Shown: piece after piece, positions 1 to 9,877 of the stretch
Layout: every line of letters begins with the position of its first letter
How positions within the stretch are numbered: position 1 is the stretch's first letter
Source of the DNA: Datisca glomerata
Taxonomy: Eukaryota > Streptophyta > Magnoliopsida > Cucurbitales > Datiscaceae
Length of the DNA stretch: 64,000 nt
Assembly: GCA_003255025.1 (NCBI GenBank)
Contig: QANY01005361.1
Coordinates: 444,715 to 508,714 of the forward strand
Reading direction: 5' to 3'
Program-made: the position numbers and the translations under genes
The notes under the pieces: model-generated
What the model saw: only the letters and a program-made list of their open reading frames with translations
Told to the model about the DNA's origin: nothing
Databases searched by the model: none

Positions 1-331
1 TGGAAAATATTAACTGAGAATCGGGTTAATAAGAAACTAAAAGCTATTACGATAGATAATGGCTTAGATGTTTACAATGCTAAGTTTGATAACTTGTGTA
101 AAGATAGTGGCATCTTAAGGCATAAGACTATTAGGCACACCCCTCAGCAAAATGGTATTGTTGAGAGGATGAATAGAACTATCATGGAGAAAGTAAGGTG
201 CACGTTAATTAGCTCAAGTTTAAGTAAGAAATTTTGGGGGGAAGCAGTCACAACTACAACTTATCTGATCAAAAGAAGCCCTTCTAGTGCTATACAATTT
301 AGCACACCTTTTAAGAAATCAACAGGAAAGG
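1..331 (+). pseudogene. Ty1/copia integrase core fragment (plus strand)
   Basis: Frame 1 is open from base 1 and reads a copia integrase catalytic core: an ITIDNGLDVYN segment carrying the second acidic residue, then HTPQQNGIVERMNRTIMEKV carrying the catalytic Glu, FWGEA and YLIKRSPS. The match stops after STPFKKSTGK near base 331, where an integrase would normally continue with an NYSxLRVFG-type stretch. The neighbouring DNA from 333 onward is copia too, but in the opposite orientation, and it resumes at the residues missing here. The reading frame runs on without homology to 525. It has no protease and no first catalytic Asp in view, because the window starts inside the domain. This is a non-functional remnant of a Tnt1-like element. 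Confidence 0.9.
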
Positions 332-332
332 C

Positions 333-1374
333 CGTGAATGTATTGAACCTTTTATACCACTGCATGAGAGATTGTTTCGATCCATACAAGAACTTCTTAA
401 GGAGACACACCAGATCCTCCTTTCCTCTTTGTTCAAACACTCAGGTTGTTTCATGTAGATGGTTTCCTCCGATTCTCCTCGTAAGATTGATGTCTTCACA
501 TCCATTTGTTCAAGTTTCTAATTGAACTGAGTAACCAGAGACAAAATGATCATAATTGACTTATACTTTGCCACAAGTGAGAATATTTCTTTGAAATCCA
601 CCCATTCCTTTTGTGTGAACCCTTTTGCTACATGCCTTGTCTTGTATCTAACAGGTTCACCTGGTGTGATACCTTCCTTTAGTTTGAACAACCATATGCA
701 ATCTACAACTTTATGTTTTTCAGGTTTAGGTACAAGGGTCCATGTGTTATTCTGGTGTAGAGACTTAATTTCATCTTCCATCGCAGATAACCAGTTTTGA
801 GCATGTTTGCGATACATGGCCTCTTGCACTGTTTGTCGTTATGTGCCCTCAACCATGTAATCTGCAATTAGAGCAAAGGAAATCAGATCTATATCAGAAT
901 ACCTCAAGTTAGGTTTTACCTGTCACCTTTCTTTGTCTCTAGCAAGTTGATAATCCTTCCAGGGGATGTCATCCTCCCTTACTTCAGTTGAGTCAGTTTG
1001 TGTTGGTACAAGCTCCTCTTGGTTTTAAGGCTCAATGTAACTCCAGTCTACCTTCCCTGACCTTTGATCAAGTGTTTTTCTAGTAGTAAATTACTCCACC
1101 TCAATTCTAGTTCTCTCAGCATTACTTGCTTCCACTGCATCTGTCCCTGTAATACTAGGTTGTTTCTTGTATCATGGCATATCATTTTCATTAAACTTGA
1201 CATCTCTACTAACAAGGATTTTGATGCCATTTGAGTTTTTTACCCATAGTCTATACCCTTTTATCTCCTCAGCATATCCTAATAAGATACATTTAGTGGC
1301 TCTTGGTTCAAGCTTTCCATCTTTCTGATGTGCAAATGCAGCACTTCCAAAGACCATAATCTTGTTTATGAGGG
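333..1374 (-). pseudogene. Ty1/copia integrase C-terminus and reverse transcriptase fragment (minus strand)
   Basis: Read on the minus strand from 1374 down, it begins LINKIMVFGSAAFAHQ, continues DGKLEPRATKCILLGY and KGYRLW (integrase C-terminal part), then RT: NWLSAMEDEIKSLHQNNTW near 800, HVAKGFTQKEWVDF near 620, QMDVKT near 500, GKEDLVCLLKKFLYGSKQ and QWYKRF near 350. It ends just before the YVDD catalytic box, at the junction with the plus-strand integrase piece. The frame is broken several times (around 1050, 830 and 420). The right end abuts the CACTA terminus at 1375. The piece belongs to the same Tnt1-like lineage as the gag at 9331-9619, so both are probably parts of one element. Confidence 0.88.
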
Positions 1375-2777
1375 CACTACAAGAAATATGGCATTTTATA
1401 AGAGGTAGAAAACCCTATGAAAAGTAATTCACAAGGTTCTCGCAGCACTTGTGACAACCCTTCATATTAAAAGTCCGCACTTTTTGTAAGGCGCGGTGCT
1501 TCTTGTGAAGAACCCTTGTGGTTTCTCACTTTTTACATGGTTTTCGATTCATGTAGAACGTTATTTAATAGGATTTTCAGATTTTTGTTGAATGTATTCA
1601 ACAAGTGTTTTTAATACTTGTCAATTAACATTCACATGTATTTTATATCCTATAAAGTGAGAGACCATAAGATTCATTATTATAGTCAAGTATTCATATT
1701 AAACACTTTCAAAAGATAATTTTACGTAACATAAAGAACACCAATATAATAATTGACAATATTAACATTTAATCATTTCAACAAAATTTTACATTATTCA
1801 TTTTATCAACTTACAAATAAATCTAACTTGAAAACTAACTAATCCCTAAAATATACAAGCAAACTTGTTCCAATAAGTGAAGAAAATAAAAAAAATAAAA
1901 TTTTGAGTATAGAAAATGAAAAATGAAGAACCCAAGTTGAATGGTAGTATTTCACAACAGTGTATGTAGTGCCTTCAGACATTCCCAATGCCAAATGAAA
2001 ACATCATGAACAGTTGTTAGCTGGTGCGTATAGGAAACAAACAGATCTCCAAGCCCAGTACTCTCTTCGGTTCCTCCATGTACCTATGGCATTTAACATA
2101 ATGACCAATAATAGGAATGGATTGGCCTTCACAACTAATCAGAATGAGTTCATAACTCTTTAACACCTAAATTCTTATTATGATGAAAAGCGTACCTTAT
2201 GGTAAATGATAAAAACATTCAGATGGTGACATCCTTTACACATGGTTGGACTCTATAGAAGGTACTTTTTACTAATCTTAGAATGAAACCATTGGAGAAT
2301 TTCTCAGAAACAAACTGGATAATATTGACAACAGTCACACCCGTAACATAGAAGGAAGTAGTTGCGTTGACGATGCCTTGAGAATATCATTTGCAAGCTC
2401 ATTACAATTCATAATTAGCTCCACCAAGTCAGTTCTTTGAATCGCCATTCCCTATAGAATAACAAGAGTATAGAAAAAAATAAGGAAATTTTGTCACCAT
2501 TAGAAAAACAAGAGTATAGAAGAAAAAAAACTTATGGTCATTAATTTTCAATCCAACAATATTGACCTAGAGGAGTATTTTTTCTGAATTAAGATTACTT
2601 AAACAAAATAAGAAAAAAATTACTGATAAAAAACTAGACAAATAAGGTATAAATCCACTCCACCAATCCCAAAACAAGCAAACACTAATACTTTTATATT
2701 TATGTAGAAGTAAGATTTAGAAAACAGAGTACGTCAACAAGTTTCTTATCCGTTATGAACGTTACAGATACGTATCA

Positions 2778-2782
<5 letters not shown>

Positions 2783-2808
<26 letters not shown>
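2783..2808. repeat. (TA)n microsatellite
   Basis: An uninterrupted run of TA dinucleotides just beyond the donor end of the captured helicase exon. Confidence 0.95.
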
Positions 2809-2818
2809 GGAACATAAC

Positions 2819-3053
2819 CTGCAATGCCAAATCATGAGTAGGCAAAACCACTAAAGCATGTAGGCATGTGGCAGCACAAGTTGACAGCATTCGCACAATT
2901 GGTAAGGCATATGCTAAAGTTTTACCGCTGCCAGTCGGAGAATTAACTCCAAGATCTCTCTTGAATGAGCCACGCCCAATTGTCTCTTGCCAAACTGCAA
3001 CTTGCACTGGAAACAGTGAAGAAATACCCATATTCTGCAAAGCAACCTTCAAC
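2819..3053 (-). pseudogene. Captured exon of a DEAD-box RNA helicase (RH1-like)
   Basis: The minus strand encodes VALQNMGISSLFPVQ (Q-motif region), SPTGSGKTLAYALPI (Walker A, motif I) and LVVLPTHDLALQ (motif Ia, where the usual PTRDL reads PTHDL). The block starts after an AG acceptor (3054-3055) and ends CAG before GT (2817-2818), so it looks like one intact exon of about 78 codons. The wording is that of the plant DEAD-box ATP-dependent RNA helicase 1 family. A full helicase is about 500 residues with DEAD, SAT and HRxGR motifs; none is present nearby. The exon lies inside the CACTA element, which makes capture from a host gene the simplest explanation. It is not expected to make a working helicase. 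Confidence 0.82.
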
Positions 3054-3611
3054 CTAATGTAAAGAACATTAAAGAAAATGGACAAAAAATCTCACGAAAA
3101 GATAATCTTATGAAGTGAATAAAGACTTCAAATTTGTAGGTTCCCTCGGAATCGAAGCTATATTACGAAAATATAAAAGAAAAACGTATTCCAACCTCAT
3201 AATACAAAAATAATGCAATATTTCATTTTTGATGAAAAGAACAAAGACAAAATTTATTTTACATCAGGAACATATTATGTTTCTCCACCTTACAAACTAA
3301 AACCTCTTTTTCGAGTTTGAGTAAATTTCAATTCTATTCCCTTGAAGTTATGCTTATTGCTTACAACAATTATAAATAACTAAGGAGGCTTAAACTCAAC
3401 AGACTAGACGAAAAGAGAAACTATATGTGCATATAACAAGTATAAAGAAGACTTTTTATGCCAGCATAAAAATTTGAAAGAGAATCATCAGCCAATAATG
3501 TGTACCTTTTCAGATATAAGCTGAGTGTACAAGATCACTTGAGCACTGTGTTCCATGGAGGACTGCATCTAATAAGCCATTGTGAGAAAGATGTAACACC
3601 AAGAAAGATAT

Positions 3612-3938
3612 TGTTGAAGAAAGAGAAGTAAAAGCTGCAACCTCAGAAGGAAATCTTCATCATAGGCAAAAGAGGGAAACAGAACAGAGACTTTCACCAA
3701 ACACAGTGGGTGTCTAACCATTTCTGGTAGAAAACAATTTCAGGCTTCAAGTAGGCATCCGTTGGAGATCATAGGAGATCATAGGCAACCGTTAGAATCA
3801 TTTGTATATTTATATATCCTTCCTCATTGTAAACAAGTAGAATTTTTTCAATAAAAGATCAGAACCAAAAGGTTCATCATTTCTACAGCTCATCATTTTC
3901 CTTTTAAGATCAGAACCAACAGGTTCATCATTTCTACA
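3612..3938 (+). repeat. 5' LTR of the nested copia element
   Basis: 327 bp, TG...CA ends. It has a TATA-like stretch near 3800 and AATAAAAGATCAG near 3850. Two near-copies of a segment AAGATCAGAACCAA.AGGTTCATCATTTCTACA lie at its 3' end, so the last ~60 bp are an internal tandem duplication. Confidence 0.95.
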
Positions 3939-3950
3939 TGGTATCAGAGC
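3939..3950 (+). other. Primer binding site (initiator tRNA-Met type)
   Basis: TGGTATCAGAGC directly follows the 5' LTR. This is the standard plant copia PBS, complementary to the initiator tRNA-Met. Confidence 0.93.
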
Positions 3951-3973
3951 AGTGATTCTGGGAACCAACACAT

Positions 3974-4830
3974 ATGGCAGAACCATCAACCTCCGGTCAG
4001 CTTCACCACCATGACACCAATCCCAGACTGACCTCCATCCTGCTCACTGGCCACAACTACATACCGTGGGCCAGGGCGGCTCGGATGAGCCTGAAAGGAA
4101 GAGGCAGACTGGGTTTCATGGACGACATTAAGCCAAGACCAGGCCGAAACTCAGAGGAATGGGACATCATGGACAGCCAGGTAATGACCTGGATAACTAA
4201 TTCAATAGACCCAAAACTCAGTGAAATCTTTTGTTTTTGTTAAACAGGACAGGACTCTGGGGAGAAATCTGGAGCAACTATTGTGAACAAAACAATTTTA
4301 CGCAAGTCTTTGAACTTAAACTAGAGATCTCCCAAGTAAAACAGGGGGACAGATCAGTACCAGAGCTAACCGGGTTTTTAAAATCTAAGTTCAAAGAACT
4401 TGAAACCCTGAGCCCGATGACCACTGACCTGAAGGAACTCCAAGAGCGGGCTGAGCAGGATATGGTTTTCCATTTCTTGACGGCTCTCGACTCAAGCTAC
4501 GAAGCATTCCGAGCTCAGATCTTGATGTCGACAGAGAAGCCAACTTTTGCCATGGTCTCAGCCATGGTTCAAAGAGAAGAAACCAAGCGACGAGTAATGA
4601 GTACCAGAGATGACAAGGCGGAGGCACTAGCCATGGTGACCCGCGGCTCCCTCCGAAACCCTAACCTTAAGGAAGGGGGAAGGCACCGCACAGCCAGGCG
4701 AGCCGGTGAAATGCAGCCACTGCTGAAAGGAAGGGCACACCCATGATCGGTGCTGGAACCTGCACCCTCATCTCAGGCAGAACCAGAGAAAGTTTCAGAA
4801 CGAGCGAGGGAGCTGCGCGAAGAGTGACGA
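3974..4830 (+). pseudogene. copia gag, frameshifted, with a stop inside the zinc knuckle
   Basis: The ATG at 3974 starts MAEPSTSGQLHHHD, then LTSILLTGHNYIPWARAAR, GFMDDIKP and VMTWITNSIDP: the N-terminus of copia gag. The frame breaks near 4240 and continues in another frame with LWGEIWSNYCEQNN, FLTALDSSYEAFRAQIL and ALAMVTRG. Near 4712 a third frame reads KCSHC, then a TGA stop, then KEGHTHDRC, so the CCHC knuckle (C-x2-C-x4-H-x4-C) is recognisable but interrupted. Gag would package the RNA and form virus-like particles in the cytoplasm. With two frame changes and the stop it cannot yield a full product. Confidence 0.88.
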
Positions 4831-5058
4831 GCGAGGGGGCTCCGTGAAAACATTTCCCTTTTATACCGAGGGTTTCAGCGGAGCGGGTCACGGGTCAGGA
4901 CCCGACCCAGACCGCAGAGCACACAAGACAGACAACGCACAGATGGCTACATTGCTCAAACAATTCGGAGAATTTTTGCGCGATACCTCAGGTTCATCCA
5001 TTTGCAATACTGTCAATTATTTTTTTAAATCTGCAAATTTTTGTCATAACTTAGAACA

Positions 5059-5326
5059 CTGGATAATAGACTCTGGTGCCTCCGACCACATGACTCATAA
5101 CACAAAATATCTACACAGTCTCACTAAATTAGAAAAACCACAACACGTGACGGTAGCCAATGGAAATAAAGTTCCAATTTTTGGCATAGGGTCCACCACA
5201 CTCTTCACAAAAACCATTAACAACGTACTTTGTCTACCCAATTTTAACTCCAATCTCCTATCCGTCAGTAAAATAACCAAAGACTTAAACTGCAATGTTA
5301 CTTTTTCACCTGACAAAGTAATTTTT
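5059..5326 (+). pseudogene. copia aspartic protease domain (cut by the assembly gap)
   Basis: It reads WIIDSGASDHMTHN, with the DSG/A active-site motif of retrotransposon pepsin-like proteases, followed by VTVANGNKVPIFGIGS, VLCLPNFNSNLLSVSKIT and NVTFSPDKVIF, which normally lead into the integrase zinc-binding domain. The sequence becomes N at 5327. The protease frame is also open upstream to 4844, which includes the linker after the knuckle. The protein would cleave Gag-Pol. The length and motif order fit copia. Confidence 0.9.
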
Positions 5327-6066
5327 NNNNNNNNNNNNNNNNNNNNNNNNNNNNNNNNNNNNNNNNNNNNNNNNNNNNNNNNNNNNNNNNNNNNNNNNNN
5401 NNNNNNNNNNNNNNNNNNNNNNNNNNNNNNNNNNNNNNNNNNNNNNNNNNNNNNNNNNNNNNNNNNNNNNNNNNNNNNNNNNNNNNNNNNNNNNNNNNNN
5501 NNNNNNNNNNNNNNNNNNNNNNNNNNNNNNNNNNNNNNNNNNNNNNNNNNNNNNNNNNNNNNNNNNNNNNNNNNNNNNNNNNNNNNNNNNNNNNNNNNNN
5601 NNNNNNNNNNNNNNNNNNNNNNNNNNNNNNNNNNNNNNNNNNNNNNNNNNNNNNNNNNNNNNNNNNNNNNNNNNNNNNNNNNNNNNNNNNNNNNNNNNNN
5701 NNNNNNNNNNNNNNNNNNNNNNNNNNNNNNNNNNNNNNNNNNNNNNNNNNNNNNNNNNNNNNNNNNNNNNNNNNNNNNNNNNNNNNNNNNNNNNNNNNNN
5801 NNNNNNNNNNNNNNNNNNNNNNNNNNNNNNNNNNNNNNNNNNNNNNNNNNNNNNNNNNNNNNNNNNNNNNNNNNNNNNNNNNNNNNNNNNNNNNNNNNNN
5901 NNNNNNNNNNNNNNNNNNNNNNNNNNNNNNNNNNNNNNNNNNNNNNNNNNNNNNNNNNNNNNNNNNNNNNNNNNNNNNNNNNNNNNNNNNNNNNNNNNNN
6001 NNNNNNNNNNNNNNNNNNNNNNNNNNNNNNNNNNNNNNNNNNNNNNNNNNNNNNNNNNNNNNNNNN
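5327..6066. other. Assembly gap (740 N)
   Basis: All bases are N. By position it should hold the integrase of the copia element, and its true length is unknown. Open frames drawn across it have no meaning. Confidence 0.99.
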
Positions 6067-6129
6067 GATACCACATCAACCGCGCCTGAGACAACTACCT
6101 CAGGGGGAGCAACTGATGAGGCATTTGTC

Positions 6130-7230
6130 ACTGATGAAGCAATAATCGTAAGAAGATCAACAAGGCAAACTCAACCCCCAGCAAGATTAAAAGACTACGT
6201 GTCCCATCAGGTTCTATACCCTATCCAAAATTTCCTATCTTATGATAAAATCTCTAACATCCACAGGGCATACTTGGGAAAAATTGATGAAACAGTTAAG
6301 CCAAAGACCCATCAAGAAGCCCAACTCGACCCCAAATGGAGAAAGGCGATGAATGAAGAACTTCTAGCCTTGGAAAAGAATGAAACTTGGGACATAATCC
6401 CACTACCCAACGGGAAGAAACCCGTAGGATGTAAATGGGTCTACAAGACCAAATACAACAGCAACAGCATGATCGAAAGATATAAAGCCTGACTAGTTGC
6501 CAAAGGCTTTACTCAGACATATGGAGTGGATTACCAGGAGACGTTCGCCCCAGTGGTAAAAATGAACACAATCCAAGTGTTACTATCCGTTGCCACCAAC
6601 CTCAGCTGGGAACTATATCAAATGGATGTAAAAAATGCATTCCGCCAAGGAAATCTCGAAGAAGAAGTATATATGTCCCTACCTCCAGGACACGAGAAAG
6701 CAACGCACCCATCTCTGGTATGTAGATTAAAGAAGGTTATCTACGGCCTGAAACAGTCACCAAGGGCATGGTATGGAAAATTAAGCCGTCTCTTTTAAAA
6801 ATTAACTTTGTCAAAAGCACGACTGACTCATCTATGTTCGTCAAACACACGAACAACTCCACCACCATCGTTTTAGTCTATGTAGATGACATTATCATCA
6901 CCAGAAATAACCACGATGAAATATGGAGTGTTCAAAAATTTCTAAAAGGAGAGTTTGATATTAAAGATCTAGGAAAACTGAAGTACTTCCTAGGGATAGA
7001 AATAGCTCACTTGAAAAAGAGATTGTTTCTATCTCAAAGAAAATATATCTTAGACTTGTTAAAAGAAACATGCATGATAGGGGCAAAAGATGCTAGCACA
7101 CCAATGGAAACCAACATGAAAATAGGACTGAATGATAGCAAACCAATAATTGATATAAGCCAATATTAGAGACTAGTAGGAAAACTAATTTATCTAACGG
7201 TTACAAGACCAGATATCACTTTTACAGTTA
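6130..7230 (+). pseudogene. copia reverse transcriptase, three breaks
   Basis: It reads [99 protein letters not shown] text and LVYVDDIIITRNN, with the catalytic DD pair near 6885. Breaks: TGA at 6490-6492 where an Arg codon (CGA) is expected; a frameshift near 6780; TAG at 7167-7169 just before RLVGKLIYL. The first and last look like C-to-T changes. The domain is otherwise collinear with copia RT and continues directly into RNase H. Confidence 0.92.
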
Positions 7231-7247
7231 GTGTTATCAGTCAATTC

Positions 7248-7946
7248 ATGCACGCACCCTGCACAAATCACCAGGCAGCCGCAGAAAGGATACTTAGATA
7301 CCTTAAAGGAACACCCGGCCAAGGGATATGGATGAAGAGAACCGGGGTAAACTCCGTAGTTGGAATAACTGATGCTGACTGGGCAGGTAGTTATGATAGA
7401 AAATCTACAACTGGCTTCTGTGTCTTTGTAGGTGGAAATCTAGTAACCTGTAAGAGCAAGAAACAAACTGTTGTAGCAATGTCAAGTGCAGAGGCAGAAT
7501 ACAGTGCCATGGCCTCCACTGCTAGTGAACTCACATGGATTAGACATCTCCTTCAAGACATGAAGGTCGAGATAAGAAAACCGATAGAGATGCACTGTGA
7601 CAACCAAGCAGCACGTCATATTGCAATGAACCCCATTTTCCACGAGAGAACCAAACACATTGAAGTGGACTGTCACTTCATAAGAGAGAAGGTACAGTCG
7701 AGAGAAATTACCATTCCCTTTATAAGTAGTGAAGACCAGCTAGCCGACATCTTCACCAAAGCCCTTGACAAAAATAACCTCCAAAGAATACTTAACAAGT
7801 TAGGCTCGATCAACCTATACGAACCCAACTTGAGGGGGAGTGTTGAAGAAAGAGAAGTAAAAGCTGCAGCATCAGAAGGAAATCTTCATCATAGGCAAAA
7901 GAGGGAAGCAGAACAGAGACTTTCACCAAACACAGTGGGTGTCTAA
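7248..7946 (+). pseudogene. copia RNase H domain, end of pol
   Basis: It reads AAERILRYLKGTPGQGIWM, ITDADWAGSYDRKSTTGFCV (first Asp), VVAMSSAEAEYSAMASTASE (Glu), MHCDNQAARHIAMNP (Asp), FHERTKHIEVDCHFIREKV and EDQLADIFTKAL, so the catalytic acidic residues are all present. The open frame runs past the purine tract into the 3' LTR and stops at 7946. The domain itself is uninterrupted, but it lies downstream of the breaks in RT, so it would not be translated as part of a normal polyprotein. Confidence 0.93.
7830..7840 (+). other. Polypurine tract
   Basis: TTGAGGGGGAG lies immediately before the 3' LTR. It is the plus-strand primer site typical of copia elements. Confidence 0.9.
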
Positions 7947-8177
7947 CCATTTCTGGTAAAAAATGATTTCAGGCTTCAAGTAGGCATCCGTTGGAGATCA
8001 TAGGAGATCATAGGCAACTGTTAGAATCATTTGTGTATATATATATATATATATATCCTTCCTCATTGTAAACAAGTAGAATTTCTTCAATAAAAGATCA
8101 GAACCAAAAGGTTCATCATTTCTACAGCTCATCATTTTTCTTTTAAGATCAGAACCAACAGGTTCATCATTTCTACA
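7841..8177 (+). repeat. 3' LTR of the nested copia element
   Basis: 337 bp. It matches the 5' LTR along its length with about ten substitutions. A (TA)n expansion at about 8036-8056 accounts for the extra length. Confidence 0.95.
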
Positions 8178-8239
8178 GATATAATGGCTCATGTACTGCA
8201 CAACTTTACAAGCTTAACTACTTTAGAATTTATAAGCAC

Positions 8240-8900
8240 TGAAACTTGGGAAAAGGCCAGATACTTGCCTGTCCAGCTGGTATTTTCCCAGTTTTAAACT
8301 CCAAAGGCATGATGTTCTTAGCAGGTTCGCTGCTACGGGATCAACTTTTATTTCTGCTACTCTGTTTGCTACGGGAACCCTCCTCTTATTATCTATATCT
8401 TCAACTTTAGATGAATAAAAATAAGACATAGAAAATCCTAAACTAGGGAGTTTGAAATTTATGTGATTGAATATCCATCAGAGAAGTAAATTTATGGGTT
8501 CGCTATGGTTACAGACACTTACCTATGTTCTTACGTCCTCTACCAAGCATTACAAGCTGATGAGCAGTAACTGTTAGTGCATCATTATTTAAGAAATAGA
8601 TATGAACAGAGAAAATAAAACGTAAATGGAAAATATATCTACAAACCAACGCGAAATTCTTTTTTCAATTTTCTTAACATCCACTACAAGTAAAACTGAG
8701 AAAATAAGAAGGAAATAAAGTTACCTGAACGCCAACCCTGAAGTAAGCTAGTCATTTCCTTAGTAAACTTAGAAACTCGGCATGGGAGCAATCAGAAAAA
8801 TTGAGGAATCGAGCGAACCCAGCCCTAGATATTGCTTAACCAACGAATCAAGGAATCTGTAAAACAAAGTAAATCATGAGAACCCATATAATCGAGATTA
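8240..8900 (-). pseudogene. Exon-like blocks of an unidentified gene inside the CACTA element
   Basis: On the minus strand there are short conserved-looking stretches between plausible splice sites: a block near 8865-8724 ending GGCGTTCAG before GTAACT; a block near 8595-8520 reading ALTVTAHQLVMLGRGRKNI before GTAAGT; and a block near 8405-8265 reading KVEDIDNKRRVPVANRVAEI and, after a frame change, IMPLEFKTGKIPAGQA before AAGTATC. I do not recognise the protein. A GA-rich segment that looks like a 5' leader lies further upstream at 8910-9130. The layout suggests captured, decayed exons, like the helicase exon at the other end of the same element. The exon limits are guesses. Confidence 0.35.
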
Positions 8901-8915
8901 GAGATTATTTGGTTA

Positions 8916-8931
8916 GAGAGAGAGAGAGAGA
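8916..8931. repeat. (AG)n microsatellite
   Basis: A short uninterrupted AG run in the purine-rich leader-like segment inside the CACTA element. Confidence 0.85.
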
Positions 8932-9330
8932 GTACTACGAAAGAAGAAAAAGGGGGCTGTGGCGACAAGGTGAGCACGAGACGATAAAGCAAAGGTCAAG
9001 GCAGTAAGAGGAAGGATCTCTGTGCTTTGTATTTTGGAGAAGAATCGAGAGAGGATCTCCGTTGCTTCTCTCTGAAAATCAAGAAGAAGATTGAGCTTTG
9101 AGAGAGCTTGAGAAGGAACAGATTTGAGCTAGTGTAGAACAGTACCTCGCATCTCCAAAATTTACTTTAAGTCCCGCTTATCCAAAACTTGCGCATCCCG
9201 CTTTTTTTTACTTTTAACAAGAATTGTTAATATATGGTTCTTAATGATTCTCGTTGTTTTGTGTTTTTTATAAGAGGAGACTACAATTCTTGTATTTAAA
9301 TATTGTAGAATGTCATATTTTTTTGTAGTG

Positions 9331-9619
9331 GAGACTTCTTCATATAGAGTAATTCAAACTTTTCCCACACCTTTGGTGATGTATCTTCCTCATTTACCTC
9401 TCTCAGAACATTATCTGACAGGTTTAAGATTATAGTTCCAAGTGCAGTCTCCATCATTTCTAATTTTTGATCCTCAGTCAATGTATCTAGCAATTTAGAA
9501 GGATCTTCTAAAGCCTTGAGCACCCTCTGTTGAGCCAACAAAGTCTTTATCTTTCTCCTCCAAATCCCAAAATCTCTAGTTCCATCAAACCTATCTACCT
9601 CAAAATGTGTTGAGCCCAT
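9331..9619 (-). pseudogene. copia gag N-terminus (Tnt1-like), cut by the CACTA insertion
   Basis: From the minus-strand ATG at 9619 it reads MGSTHFEVDRFDGTRDFGIW, RRKIKTLLAQQRVLKALED, LGTIILNLSDNVLREV and VWEKFELLYMKKS. This is the start of a Tnt1-type copia gag. The homology stops where the CACTA right terminus begins (9330). The matching downstream part (zinc knuckle, protease, integrase core) is not on the other side of the CACTA element, where integrase C-terminus/RT is found instead. The frame is open for this stretch; the gene as a whole is destroyed. Confidence 0.9.
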
Positions 9620-9865
9620 AATGTCAACAAGTAGCCAATAACTCTCCTTATCACTTTCCTCTAAGTCTAGATGACTTAGATCTCCTTGCTGTTTCAAGAT
9701 TCAAATCTTGTTCAAGTTCCAAATCTTGATTTTCCAAGATTCCTTATGAAGTGCCTTCTTGATCAAATGATCCTTCAGGTGAGCTTTCCTCCTTTGGATC
9801 TGTCGTGATTGTGCCTTTCACAAAGATGCCTCGTTAATACTAAATTCCATTTCTTCTAACCTGGA

Positions 9866-9877
9866 GCTTTGATACCA
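9866..9877 (-). other. Primer binding site of the minus-strand copia
   Basis: The minus strand reads TGGTATCAAAGC, one base from the standard copia PBS. It lies between the LTR and the gag start. Confidence 0.85.

Larger units (their letters stand above)
3612..8177 (+). mobile_element. Complete LTR retrotransposon, Ty1/copia, nested in the CACTA element
   Basis: Two LTRs (3612-3938 and 7841-8177) begin TGTTGAAGAAAGAG and end TTCATCATTTCTACA. They are flanked by a perfect 5-bp target duplication GATAT (3607-3611 and 8178-8182). A PBS follows the first LTR and a purine tract precedes the second. Internal order is gag, protease, [gap], reverse transcriptase, RNase H, the copia order with integrase expected in the N gap. 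The LTRs differ at roughly ten positions by eye plus a TA-repeat length change, so the insertion is fairly young compared with its surroundings but not new. Stops and frameshifts in gag and pol make it non-autonomous today. Confidence 0.96.
1375..9330. mobile_element. CACTA (En/Spm-type) DNA transposon with captured gene exons and a nested copia element
   Basis: The left end begins CACTACAAGAAATATGGCAT. The right end, read on the minus strand, begins CACTACAAAAAAATATGACA, so the terminal inverted repeats match over about 20 bp with a small indel and few substitutions. Flanking triplets are GGG on the left and GAG on the right; CACTA elements make 3-bp duplications, so this is one mismatch from a clean TSD. 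Without the nested copia (4.57 kb) the element is about 3.4 kb. No transposase was recognised, so it looks non-autonomous. It contains a helicase exon at 2819-3053 and other exon-like blocks at 8240-8900. Both flanks are copia sequence in the same minus orientation (INT-C/RT on the left, gag on the right). Confidence 0.75.

Noticed and set aside
4844..6145. Long open frames on both strands across 5327-6066
   Set aside because: They exist only because N bases contain no stops. Only the protease part to 5326 is real.
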